From Volutella citrinella (Eukaryota > Ascomycota > Sordariomycetes > Hypocreales > Nectriaceae), in contig JAWZSP010000001.1 in assembly GCA_034401135.1 (NCBI GenBank), positions 1,736,001-1,800,000 of the forward strand: 64,000 nt of DNA, read 5' to 3'. A model generated the notes under the pieces. It was not told the origin of the DNA, ran no database searches, and saw only the letters and a program-made list of their open reading frames with translations. The position numbers and the translations under genes were made by a program. Positions 8,807 to 19,033 of the stretch are shown piece after piece (within the stretch, counting starts at the first letter, position 1; each line of letters opens with the position of its first letter).

Positions 8807-11800
8807 TGCTACAAGGAGGTTCCTTTATAGAGTGTTTGTCCTCCTCAATGTGAGGCCTTAGCGGAATGTTCCCCCAATGGTGACCACAACGTTTGAGGAT
8901 TGCCCAGAAGCTGCCCGACTTGCCCTGACTTGTCGAGTAGGGAACCAGTTATACTCTGCCTCTAGGATGGCGCGTCTCCCGGTAGTTGTTTCACATGTTG
9001 TGTTCAAAGGGCGGAGCTGCATCGTCTTATTGTCTAGTGTTTGTAGGCTAAGAGCATCTAGCACTGATTCACAGAGTGTTGAAACGCAGTGTAAACGAGT
9101 AGGTGGTATGCGCAACTGGGTTTCGAGGTTGTTGGCCCGTTTGACAAGGGGAGACTTGGTCCACCACCATCGACGTTGCGCATATAATCGCTTGCATCTG
9201 GAGTCTGGTTTCTTGCAACATTTCAACCACCATCATCCCGATTGTTTATCAATGACAAAGCTGGATCGTACCGTTTGCTTGTCCGTCTCGAACTCGCAGG
9301 CAGAAACACGACCCTTGGGCACCTGCCAGGCTGCATGCTGGCCAAAGAGATTGGGCCATGTCTCACATACCGTTTGGGATTGCCATGTCACTCAGCGAGT
9401 GCAGAGTTGCGCCCCTTTGACAAGGAACGGACTTATTCGCAATGAATGCCGATACGAAACGACTCGTCGCAAGCGAATCTCATCAGCATGGGTCTTGCCA
9501 TTAATTGCGCCTTCAACCTGGACGAGCGAGTCCGTATAAGCTAATGAGGAATCGCTGATGAGTCATGGAAGCCCATGTCCTTGTGGATGATCTTTTTGAC
9601 AAACCTGGATAACCAATTCCCTGCCATGCCGCCTATTATGAAGCAGAATAATAACGGGGTTTTAGGGGGCTGGTCAGCCACCACTGGGCACTCACGGACA
9701 CATTTGACAGTGCCGGTGCGTGCCACCGAAGAGGAGAAAAGTGGACACGATTTCCCCTGGCTTAGCGGCAGTGACTAGGACCACCATCGAGGGTTAGTTG
9801 CCGCAACCGCGTCGCCCCTAAATGGCACCCGGCGGCTCTGCTCAGGGGTTGGGAGCAGATCCATTGATCGATCCCACAACACGAGCCACCTTTTGAGCCA
9901 CGGCTAAGGTGTCTTGTGACAAGCAAAAGCAGGCCCCCTAGTAGGCGACCACTGCGATGTTCGTGAGGAAAACGCACGTATTGCCATTTCTTAGTTAAAA
10001 GGAGACGCGACATTTGCTCACGGGCTGCAATGACACAAGACACCGCGGGATTTCGGAGCTGCAGGCTGTAATTAACAATACAGCGGATCGTTCTGCAGTG
10101 GTAAAGGGGCATGCAAGCTCACCGTGTCTCGGACAAGGATGTTGCTGGCCCAACTGGCTCAAGAGAGAACGACCGCATGGTCGGTGCGACCCATGCCCTC
10201 GACCATGGCCAATCCAGGGCCAGAACGTCGTGCGACTGCCGGCGGCCTTGGCCTGTCATTGCTGGCCCTACGGCAGTCCGCCGTGGCCCGCCTTTGGCGG
10301 CGATGGGGGGTTGGTTGCTCTCCGTAATTGCTGTACTGTAACGTTCTCGCCCGGGCCACTGACCGGCCGCCGTGGAGTTGCATTATAACAAAGATGACGC
10401 TTGCCTGACGCACTCACTGGCCTGCGGGGAAGTCAGCATGGGAAAATGAAAATATTGACCCGTCATCAGCCACTGCGTGTTGGCTGCGTTGCGGTCGACG
10501 CCAAGGAAGACGTGGCGGAGATGAGAGGATTACAAGGCGAAAAGGAGGCATACCCGGGCGCCACCCAAACTTCGAATTGGCTGCAAAGGCACGCAATTCA
10601 GCGAGCAGCCAGCCAGGCCGCCAGGCGGACAAGGGCAAACGCAGGCAGGTCATGTTGAGACTCTGCATCGCATCTGCGCGAGGATTCCCCTCAAAGAGCC
10701 AATCCTGTCGCCCAGGCTGCCCGCAGTGGCATTGCTCATGGCCAGATGTGCAGCATTGCTGGCGGGCGTTGACAGGTCGCCGGGTTGACGAGGGTCTTTG
10801 GTCCACCCTCATGCTTCTCTTCGTCCCATCTATGGTATAGCCTCCTGCGAACGGGCACGGTCCGAAGCCCGAGAGGATCTAGCCCAACCAACAGACATTC
10901 GGTAGCCAGCAGCTCAGTCCGTCTACCGATTCTGGTAGGTCAGTCCCGCTTGAACTTGCACGCGCCGAGCCGACAATATGTTGAGTGTGCTGTCTGCCTC
11001 GTAAAGCTCGATCCGTCTCGCCTGGCTCTCTCCCCGAGGTCGTTGCGACATCTGCTCTTGCCACACTCGTAAGGATATGAAAGGAAGGTATTGAGTAGCC
11101 AGCCACACAGCTAGAAGGAGGGCCCGGTCTGAAAGGGCACCTGTCGCTGCATCTGAGTCTTATGGCTGAAGACTGTGTTCATCAGCAGCGGCACAGCGGC
11201 ACAGATGTTTGTCTCAAGCAAGACAGCTGGGCGTGCTACTATTAGGCCCCATCGTAATTACTGCGACACTATCCGTACGCGAGTGCTCGATACAGCCCAG
11301 CGGCTTGAGGGTGATGGCTTCGATGTGAGTCGGGGCGCCATGGCTTCCACACCCATCAAAGCGCTAGGAAGGGCCTGTGAGGTGCTAATGGCCGATCAGT
11401 GCCAAGCGAGCAACGGGAGCGAGCTTCGAGATCAGCCAAGGGAGCCGAGCCATCCTCGCAACAATGAAATGGCCCGCCTTGGCTGATGGGAACAGTCGGG
11501 GGGTGGGAGCGTCGGGCAGGAGATGGCGCTGGACGGGCAAGGGTTGTGCGAATTGCGGTACTTGGGTACCCGTAGTGGTCGTCCATCGGGAAGGCCCCTA
11601 AAAGTTCAGGGATTCGTCAGTGCCAGAGGGCGCCAATCTGGGGGTGAGGCCCTGGAAGGCGGGGGCCTGTGCAGTCTGACCCAGAGCCCGGATGGGGACC
11701 CATTCGAGGGCCCTCACTGGCCTCTTTGACTGTGGAAGGAGGGGGTGGGGAGCGCAGCTGGAGGTGCTCGCTGCTGGATCCGCCCCTGAGCGGAGGCTTT

Positions 11801-12313
11801 ATTTTAGAAAAAAATAATTAAACCAGCTAGACCTAGGCAAGGCACAAGCGCAGGCACAGGCACAGGCACTGGACCAGGACAGACCCGGGAAGCAGGACCA
11901 CGGGCACCAGACGCGGCTTCCCCTTAACCATCCAGCTCCCGTGCCCCCAGGCGGGTAACAAAATCTCCCCTGGATCTGTCTTCCGCCGTCTCATGACTGC
12001 ACCAACTGCCTTACATAGTTTCTTCTCACTGACTATGCCTTCTGGCTAGGCGGCACGCTCCTCACGTCCCTTCAGGAGGTCTCGCACCCCAGCACGCTCG
12101 TTTCCCAGTTCACGCTCGCTCTCTCTCAATGATTCTCGGCTGCACTGCTCCCCCTCAGGAGCTCTCTCAGATTTGCAGCTACTGCCAGTTTTCTTGCCTG
12201 TCGTAGCCTTCCTCACGGCTCTCTCACTCTCGTTCCGTCCCAATAACCACCTACTTAATCTCGACCCTTTCCGACTTTCTTGAATTTGAAGCAACTACCT
12301 TACCGCCGCCACC
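8807..12313. other. 3.5-kb intergenic region
   Basis: No gene is supported. The longest open frame (8877-9539, + strand) has no domain and no third-position bias. Features seen: GC-rich inverted segments near 10230-10320, an A/T block at 11806-11822, a CAGGCA repeat at about 11845-11872, and a CT-rich 5' leader-like stretch from about 12040 to 12300 before the next ATG. Confidence 0.5.
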
Positions 12314-12316
12314 ATG
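12303..12316 (+). promoter_or_regulatory. Strong start context GCCGCCACCATGG
   Basis: The ATG at 12314 sits in a perfect match to the vertebrate Kozak consensus. It supports this start codon for the zinc-finger/coiled-coil gene. Confidence 0.6.
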
Positions 12317-14301
12317 GCCGATTCCGCCAACCAGTCCGCTGACTCGAGCACCCCTAAGCTCACTGCCCCCAAGGACAAGAACTGCCCCTACTGTGGCCAA
12401 GCTTTCACCTCATCTTCTCTCGGCCGACATCTCGATCTATATATCAAGGAGAAAAACCCCAAGCCGCCGGACGGCATCCACGATGTGGATGCCATAAGAA
12501 AGCTTCGCGGGGGTATCACTCGGCGACAAGCCCGGGGTTCCATGGGAGCCAGACGCGAAGTATCGACGCCCTCGGGCACCCCCAGAGCCTCGAAAAAGGA
12601 TGGCTCTGTCTCGGAAGCCGATGGCTTCAGGTCGCCTGCTCTACCCCAAGATGGGCAATTTGCCGTGGACAACGCTACCAAGTTCCCTTTTCAGCCGACA
12701 TGGGAAGCCACCGGGGTAATGAACGACATCCCCAAGATCGATGGAACCGAACCCCCGAAACGACCAGGGATGCAGCGCACCGTGAGCAAACAGGCCATGC
12801 ACAAGGCCCAGTTCGACGTCAAGCAGAAGCTCTCTGATGCCATGGACACTGCTCGGGCTGCCGAGCTTGCTCTTAGGGAGCTGCTCAGCTCGTGGAGAGC
12901 CGCGAGGTATGTGACGGGATGACCTCGACGGTTGCGAAACCGGGAAGAACTAACATTTTCCATAGGCTTCAAATCGAGCAAAACACGACACCCTTTGATT
13001 TCGATCCCCTTTCCCTCGACTTTCCTGCATTGACTCTGCAGTGCCTCCAGCCTCCTCCGACTCTTTTCTCCTCTACACAGCACCCTACGTCAACGTCTTG
13101 GTCCGTTCAGTCACCCGGCCACCGCGAGTTTGATGCCCTGCGGACATTCTTCCAGGGCGAATTCCAGGCCTGGAAAATTGCATGCGCCTCCGGCACAACA
13201 GCCGCTGCGGAGGAAATGACATATCCTGCGTCGGCCGGGCCTTTCAGAGATATTAGGGAGGCTGTGCGGAAGGCCGAGCAATCCGCCGAGAACCTTGAAG
13301 CCCAGGTGATTGAGCATCTGCAGTCCGCGTATGCAGTGTGGGAGTCACTCCCTGCTCAGCGGCAACAGGAACTTTGGGTGCTCGAACTGGCGCGTGGTGT
13401 TGGACGCAGACATAAAGAAACGGAGCAAATGAAGGAGCAGCAACACCGTTTGAAGCAGGAAAATGCCAACCTCAAGTCCCAGATTGACCAGTTGAACCGG
13501 CTGCAGCAACCTCGAGAGTTCAAATCGTCACTGCCTCTTACCATACCGTTGGAAAGACAGCTGCTCACGACACTGTATGAACAACAAATTAAGAATGGCA
13601 AGTCCGTGGGCTTTACGATTGAGGATACACAAGAAGACTTGGCATCAGTCGTCTCCAAGTCGATTGAGCGGTGGAAACATGTCATCGCGTCCACCCGAGT
13701 CACCAACACAGGTCTCAATGCACAGCGAACATTGGATCAACCGGCGCCTGCAAAGAAGAGCGTGGTCCAGACTCCACAGATCAAAACACCAGCACCAACG
13801 CAACTCCAAACTCCGCAGCAACAAACACCTGTGCCAAAGCCCCAGCCACCCCAGCAACTAGTGCAGCAACAGCCGCCCCCACTGAAGCGGCAGTCAACAG
13901 CAAGCACTGCGGCGAGCGAGCAGACTGTGAATTCCGCCTCAACGACTGCGCCACCATCCATCGAGGAGACGAGCGATCAGGATGCTGATGCCGAGATGGA
14001 AGACGACGACAGTTTTGCCATGTTGAACGCCTCTCCCGCAAAACCGCCGCCCCCACCACCGATGCAACAGCAAGCCACGCTGGAGGTACCACGTACTCGA
14101 GCTCCGATGCAGCAGCGAAATAACCAGGACCCCCGATTTATGATGCCCAACGGAACCGGAAGCCCTGTAGGAAGGGCTGCTATCAACATGAGCCGATCAA
14201 TGCCAAACATGAGCATGGCAATGCAGAATGGAGCCATGCACGGAGCTGATATCAGCATGGCGATGCAAGGTGTGCGAGGCGACCCCATGTACCTGGAGTA
14301 G
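12314..14301 (+). CDS. Fungal C2HC-like zinc-finger and coiled-coil protein
   Basis: Two exons, 12314-12906 and 12966-14301, joined through a 59-bp intron (GTATGT, CTAAC, TAG) that splits an Arg codon; 642 residues. Near the N-terminus CPYCGQAFTSSSLGRHLDLYI resembles a single C2HC/C2H2-type zinc finger with a weakly placed last ligand. The middle has a VWESLPAQRQQELW segment and a coiled coil with heptads (KEQQHRLKQENANLKSQIDQLNRL). The C-terminal third is disordered: Gln/Pro-rich repeats, an acidic DAEMEDDD patch, polyproline, and a Met-rich tail (MSRSMPNMSMAMQ). I know of no assigned function. The architecture suggests a nuclear scaffold or transcription cofactor, but that is inference. The start lies in a strong context. 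Confidence 0.85.
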
Positions 14302-14555
14302 CATCTGCCGCGGCCTGCTATTCTAGTAGCATGGGCTGAAAAGCCAACAAGATGAAAAAAATCTGCAGCTGGATTGTTCGGGCGGTGAGCTATAGATAGA
14401 TATATTGTAATGATGAAAGACCAAGAGCGTAATTCGAGAGGTTGCTCCTATGTTAATACGAGCCAAATACTGCAATTCATTTCCCAAATGCTCCAGCCAG
14501 AAGGTACTACTACCTAGTAATTGTTTGGAAACGTGCTTAAAGGACTGAAAACTCC

Positions 14556-14562
14556 TGAGTCA
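14556..14562 (-). promoter_or_regulatory. Gcn4/CPC1 site (TGAGTCA)
   Basis: Perfect TGA[C/G]TCA general amino-acid control element about 290 bp upstream of the lysyl-tRNA synthetase ATG. Aminoacyl-tRNA synthetase genes are established targets of this regulon in fungi. Confidence 0.5.
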
Positions 14563-14656
14563 CCGTGCTATGGCAAAGTACGTACTGATGCAGAGGTGAG
14601 TCGCTGGTTCGCATCGGCCCCGGTGTTGGCTGATGTGTCGCCTGATTGGGAAAGCT

Positions 14657-14663
14657 TGAGTCA
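14657..14663 (-). promoter_or_regulatory. Gcn4/CPC1 site (TGAGTCA)
   Basis: Second perfect copy, about 190 bp before the ATG and 101 bp from the first. A near-match (TGAGTCG) lies between them. The pairing makes a functional cross-pathway control promoter plausible. Confidence 0.55.
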
Positions 14664-14850
14664 CTCGCAGTCGCTGGGAGTCAAATTTTACCCCGCGACT
14701 GTGGCGCGCCCCAAGTCAATTATTTTCCTGCCCCTCAGTGCCCTGACTCCTCCACATCCACAACATCCACCCTCTTTATCTCAATTTGGCACACGACAGT
14801 GGCCGATTGAGCTGTGCATTCACTCCAAACCGCTGAACCGCCTTGAAATC

Positions 14851-16816
14851 ATGGCCGACGCAGCTGCCCCCCCGACCGAGCAGGTTGCCAACCTGCACCT
14901 CGACGATGTGACCGGCGAGAGGGTCTCCAAGTCGGAGCTGAAGAAGCGCCAGAAGGCCCGCCAGAAGGAGGAGGAGAAGCGGCAGAAGGAGGAAGAGAGG
15001 CGTCAGAAGGCTGCCGAACAGGGCATTTCTGCTGCCCCTGCCAAGAAGGCCGAGGCCTCTGAGAAGGATCTGACTCCCAACCAGTACTTCGAGATCCGAT
15101 CGAGAACCATCAACAAGCTGCGCGAGACCAAGAGCCCCAACCCGTACCCGCACAAGTTCAACGTCACGTACGACCTTCGTAACTTCGTCAAGGATTACGG
15201 CCACCTCAAGTCTGGCGAGTCCGACAAGGAGAAGATTGTGCAGGTCGGTGCCCGAATCTACAGCAAGCGTGCGTCGGGCTCCAAGCTCGTCTTCTATGAC
15301 GTGCGCACCGAAGGCGTCAAGGTGCAGGTCCTGTGCCAAGCCCAGGAAGTCCGCGAGGGTGCTCCTTCGTTCGAAGCGCAGCACGAGCACCTTCGACGAG
15401 GCGATATCATTGGTATTGTGGGATACCCTGGCCGGTAGGTACTCTCCGAGTTGTGAAGCTGTGGCTTTGAATGCACAGGCTAACTCGGCCCTAGTACTGC
15501 CCCCAAGAACAAGATCGAGAAAGGCGAGGAGGGTGAGCTGTCCATCTTCGCTACCGAGATCATCCTCTTGACCCCCTGCCTGCACGCTCTTCCCGACGAG
15601 CACTACGGTTTCAAGGATCTCGAGCAGCGATACCGCAAGCGCTACCTCGACCTTATCTGCAACGACAAGTCTCGCAATGTATTCCTCACCCGCTCCAAGA
15701 TGATCACCTGGATCCGCCGCTACTTTGATGAGCGTGACTTCGTCGAGGTTGAGACCCCCATGATGAACCAGATTGCAGGAGGTGCCACCGCCAAGCCCTT
15801 CACCACCCACCACAACGAGTACGACATGCAGATGTTCATGCGTGTCGCCCCCGAGCTGTACCTCAAGATGCTGGTTGTCGGTGGTCTCAACCGAGTTTAC
15901 GAAATCGGACGTCAGTTCCGAAATGAGGGCGCTGATCTTACTCACAACCCCGAGTTCACCACCATCGAGTTCTATCAGGCCTATGCCGATGTCAACGACC
16001 TGATGGACATCACCGAGGACATGGTGTCCGGTCTTGTCAAGTACCTTACTGGCGGATACAAGACCAACTTCCACACACAGTCTGGCGAAACCTACGAGGT
16101 CAACTGGGAGAAGCCCTGGCCCCGCTATGAGATGATCCCCACCCTCGAGGAGGCCACTGGCGAGAAGTTCCCTCCTGGTGACCAGCTGCACACTCAGGAG
16201 ACCAACGACTTCCTCAAGCGCGTGCTGAAGAAGATGAACTTGGAATGCACACCTCCTCTGACCAACGCCCGCATGATTGACAAGCTGGTTGGCGAGTACA
16301 TTGAGGAGAAGTGCATTAACCCCTCCTTCATCACTGGTCACCCCCAGGTGATGAGTCCCCTGGCCAAGTACCACCGCGATATTCCTGGTCTCTGCGAGCG
16401 ATTCGAGGCCTTCGTCTGCAAGAAGGAGATTGCCAACGCTTACACCGAGTTGAACGACCCCTTCGACCAGCGCCTGCGTTTTGAGGAGCAGGCCCGCCAG
16501 AAGGACCAAGGCGACGACGAGGCCCAGCTCATCGACGAGAACTTCTGCACCTCGCTCGAGTACGGTCTTCCCCCCACTGGTGGTTGGGGTATGGGCATTG
16601 ACCGTATGGTCATGTTCCTGACTGATAACTTCACCATCCGTGAGGTCCTGACCTTCCCCTTCATGAAGGATGATGGAACCAGCAAGAAGGAGAAGTTGGC
16701 CGCCGAGGAAGTCGGTATTGAGCCTGTTCCTGTCGAGGGCATTGGTAAGTCTGAGTAGAGACCGTTGATTGTTGGGAAGTGGCCGCTGACGATTTTTGCC
16801 TGAAGCCCACAAGTAA
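14851..16816 (+). CDS. KRS1: Lysyl-tRNA synthetase, cytosolic
   Basis: Class II lysine-tRNA ligase, charging tRNA-Lys with lysine. Exons: 14851-15434, 15495-16744 and an 11-nt last exon 16806-16816; 614 residues. The N-terminus has the Lys/Glu-rich helix typical of eukaryotic enzymes ([18 protein letters not shown]). The OB-fold anticodon domain follows (about residues 110-220), then motif 1 around [14 protein letters not shown], motif 2 [15 protein letters not shown], and motif 3 [10 protein letters not shown]. There is no mitochondrial presequence. The last intron (GTAAGT, GCTGAC, AAG) makes the protein end in GIAHK; if it is not spliced, the frame stops at 16758 and ends GIGKSE. Two Gcn4-type sites upstream suggest amino-acid control. 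An antisense open frame of about 2 kb across this gene is a by-product of its codon bias. Confidence 0.95.
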
Positions 16817-17159
16817 GGGACGTAAAACAAACCCCCATGTCAAGGTCGGATAGATTTAAGGTACGAGAATTGTCAAGGCAAATTGCTTTATGAGGTTATG
16901 GTCACGCCAATCATGGGGTCACGAGTCATCGAGTTTGGTAGATTTTGAACACAGAAATGAAAAAAAAAGAACATCTTATTTCTGGCCATTACAGGATGCT
17001 ATCTAGAGAAGAGTTTGGTTTTACATGGGGTTATCGCCCCATCTGTGACACAGCTCCAATGGCCCCGCTCGCCATCTATCATGTAGACAGGCATGCCTTC
17101 TAGTGTACAAAAGGGTATAAATACAGCCCGAATTCTAGGCGCGAAGAATATTCAACAGC
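16817..17159. other. Intergenic between convergent genes
   Basis: 343 bp holding the 3' ends of the lysyl-tRNA synthetase (+) and COX15 (-) genes, with an A-run near 16960. Nothing else is seen. Confidence 0.5.
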
Positions 17160-18665
17160 CTATTTGTTCTTGGCCATCTGCTTGATGCGCTGCTCAATGA
17201 GGCGCATGGTGGGCCTGGGGACATGCAGGCGGTGCGCTAGAATGAGGGACATGCTGAGGACAGCCAGCGCACCGGCCTGGTGAGCGGCAGCCAGGGAAAT
17301 GGGCACCATGTAGATGAGGGTGCTAATGCCAAGAGCGACCTGGAAGGAGACGGTGTGGAGCAGGCCAGTGGTGCCCCTCCTGACACCATCAGGTAGATGG
17401 GGGGAGACCTTCTTGGTGCGAGCGTAGACGAAGAGGGCGAGGATGGCGCAGAAAGTGGACACGGCGAGGATTCGGTGGTCCATCTGAACGGTGCTGGGGT
17501 TCTCGAGCAAGTTGCGCCACCAGAGGTCAGAGCGGTCCTCCTTGCGAGAGTAGAACTCGTCCATGAGCTCCTTCTTGGGGGGGAAGATTCCAAGGCCCAT
17601 CTTGGGGAATTCGTTGTAGATGAGACCAGCATCGAGACCGGCGACAAGAGCACCAGACATGGCAGTAACGAAAGTGAGAACAGCGACGGCGAGGACAGAG
17701 CGTCGTAGGACGTTCAGAGCCGGGTGCTGCATAGCCTTGATGGCATCGAGGGCGGCCTGGGGCTTGGCGAGGAAACGGTGGGTGCGCAGGACTGCGATGC
17801 CGGAGAGGAGCATCCACGAGTAGCAGACGAAAGCAGTGCCAAGGTGAGCAGTAAGGCGGTACTGGGAGACGCGGGGGTGGGAACCGGGGGCGAACAGGTC
17901 ATCCTTGAGGCCGGACTTGACCATCCACCAGCCGATGATGCCCTGGAAACCAATCAGGGCAGAGATGCCGACGAGGTTGGCAGCCATCTTGGGGGTGACA
18001 CGGCGGCGAGCAATGAAGTATATCGTGGGAAGGACAAAGGACATGCCGATGAAGCGGCCCCAGAGGCGGTGGAACCACTCCATGAAGTAGATCTGCTTGA
18101 ACTCGTCGAGGTTCATGTGGGGGTTGAGCAGCTTGAACTCGGGCGAGGCGCGGTACTTCTCAAACTCGGACTCCCAATCGGCCTGGGTCATGGGAGGCAT
18201 GGAGCCCGTGACGGGTCGCCATTCCGTGATGCTCAGCCTGCGTGCGGGTTAGCTTGTTGGCGCGTGCGACCATGGGAGCATGAACAGGCCACCCTACCCA
18301 GACTCGGTCAGTCTCGTCAGGCCACCAAAGACGACAATTCCAAAGACGCTGACAGCACTTCCGAGGAGCCAGAAACCGACGGCCTTGGACGAGACCTTGG
18401 GCCAGGCGCTCTTGGCCGCCTGGGCGACGCTGGGAGCGGCCTGGGCCTCAGCAGCAGCAGCAGTAGCAGTAGCAGAGGCGGTGTTCCGGACGGGGTTGGT
18501 GGAGGAGACGTAGGATCGCGACTTGACGAGGTTGAGGATGCGCGACGGAGCGCTGCGCGGGGCTTGTCGGAGGCATTGGTTGCAGACGAAGAACTTGGAG
18601 GGACCAGCGACGACGGGGGAAGCTCGCAGGAGCAGTCTCCTCAATCCGGGGGCGAAGGAAGCCAT
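17160..18665 (-). CDS. COX15: Heme A synthase, mitochondrial (COX15)
   Basis: Exons 18298-18665 and 17160-18237, 60-bp intron, 481 residues. It oxidises the C8 methyl of heme O to make heme A for cytochrome c oxidase in the mitochondrial inner membrane. The first 75 residues are basic and Ser/Ala-rich, as expected for a targeting peptide. FGGLTRLTESGLSITEW is the family signature and spans the intron. Conserved heme-ligand histidines are visible in MEWFHRLWGRFIG, AHLGTAFVCY, QMDHRILAVST and AAHQAGALAVL, and about eight hydrophobic helices can be counted. Length is normal for fungal Cox15. It is divergent from UTP14 over 368 bp. Confidence 0.96.
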
Positions 18666-19033
18666 TGCTACGGCTTCGTGATGTTGAGGGAGGAGGAGAG
18701 TTGCGAGAAGAGCATCAGACCATGGCTGATTTAATAAACCACCGAACGACTTCGGGGCCTCGGACCTGAAAAGCCCCTAGACCCTAGGCCAAGAATAAGT
18801 GGCCGTTGATAGGCGAGCGCCCACAGGCTGGGGAGCCAGGGACCCCGCCCACGCGACTCACCGCCAAAATTTTTGGAGACGGCAGAAAAATGCAAATGCA
18901 AAAAAGTCCGAAAGTCCATCCACATGTCCGGCCCAGGTCGACGATAGGATACGATACGACGGATCCGGCCCACCGCGCCCCAGAAAGCCAGAGTTTGAGG
19001 CAAGGCAACGCGAGAAAAGGACCAAGACACGCC
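18666..19033. promoter_or_regulatory. Divergent promoter of COX15 and UTP14
   Basis: 368 bp between outward-facing genes. It is GC-rich without a clear TATA box. Sharing between a mitochondrial assembly gene and a ribosome-biogenesis gene would fit growth-linked expression, but no specific site was identified. Confidence 0.45.

Larger units (their letters stand above)
14302..14850. other. Intergenic, lysyl-tRNA synthetase promoter
   Basis: 549 bp between two plus-strand genes. The downstream half holds two TGAGTCA motifs and an inverted CCAAT (ATTGG, 14645-14649). The open frame starting at 14521 runs into the synthetase but has poor coding features before 14851. Confidence 0.55.

Noticed and set aside
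8877..9539. 220-codon ORF on the plus strand
   Set aside because: No third-position bias, no domain, no introns or promoter; likely chance.
14776..16830. 684-codon antisense frame across the lysyl-tRNA synthetase
   Set aside because: It lies opposite a clear conserved gene, crosses its introns, has repetitive Leu/Val/Gly composition and no domain. It arises from GC-rich third positions of the sense gene.
17724..18734. 336-codon plus-strand frame opposite COX15
   Set aside because: Spans the COX15 intron and N-terminus; no domain.
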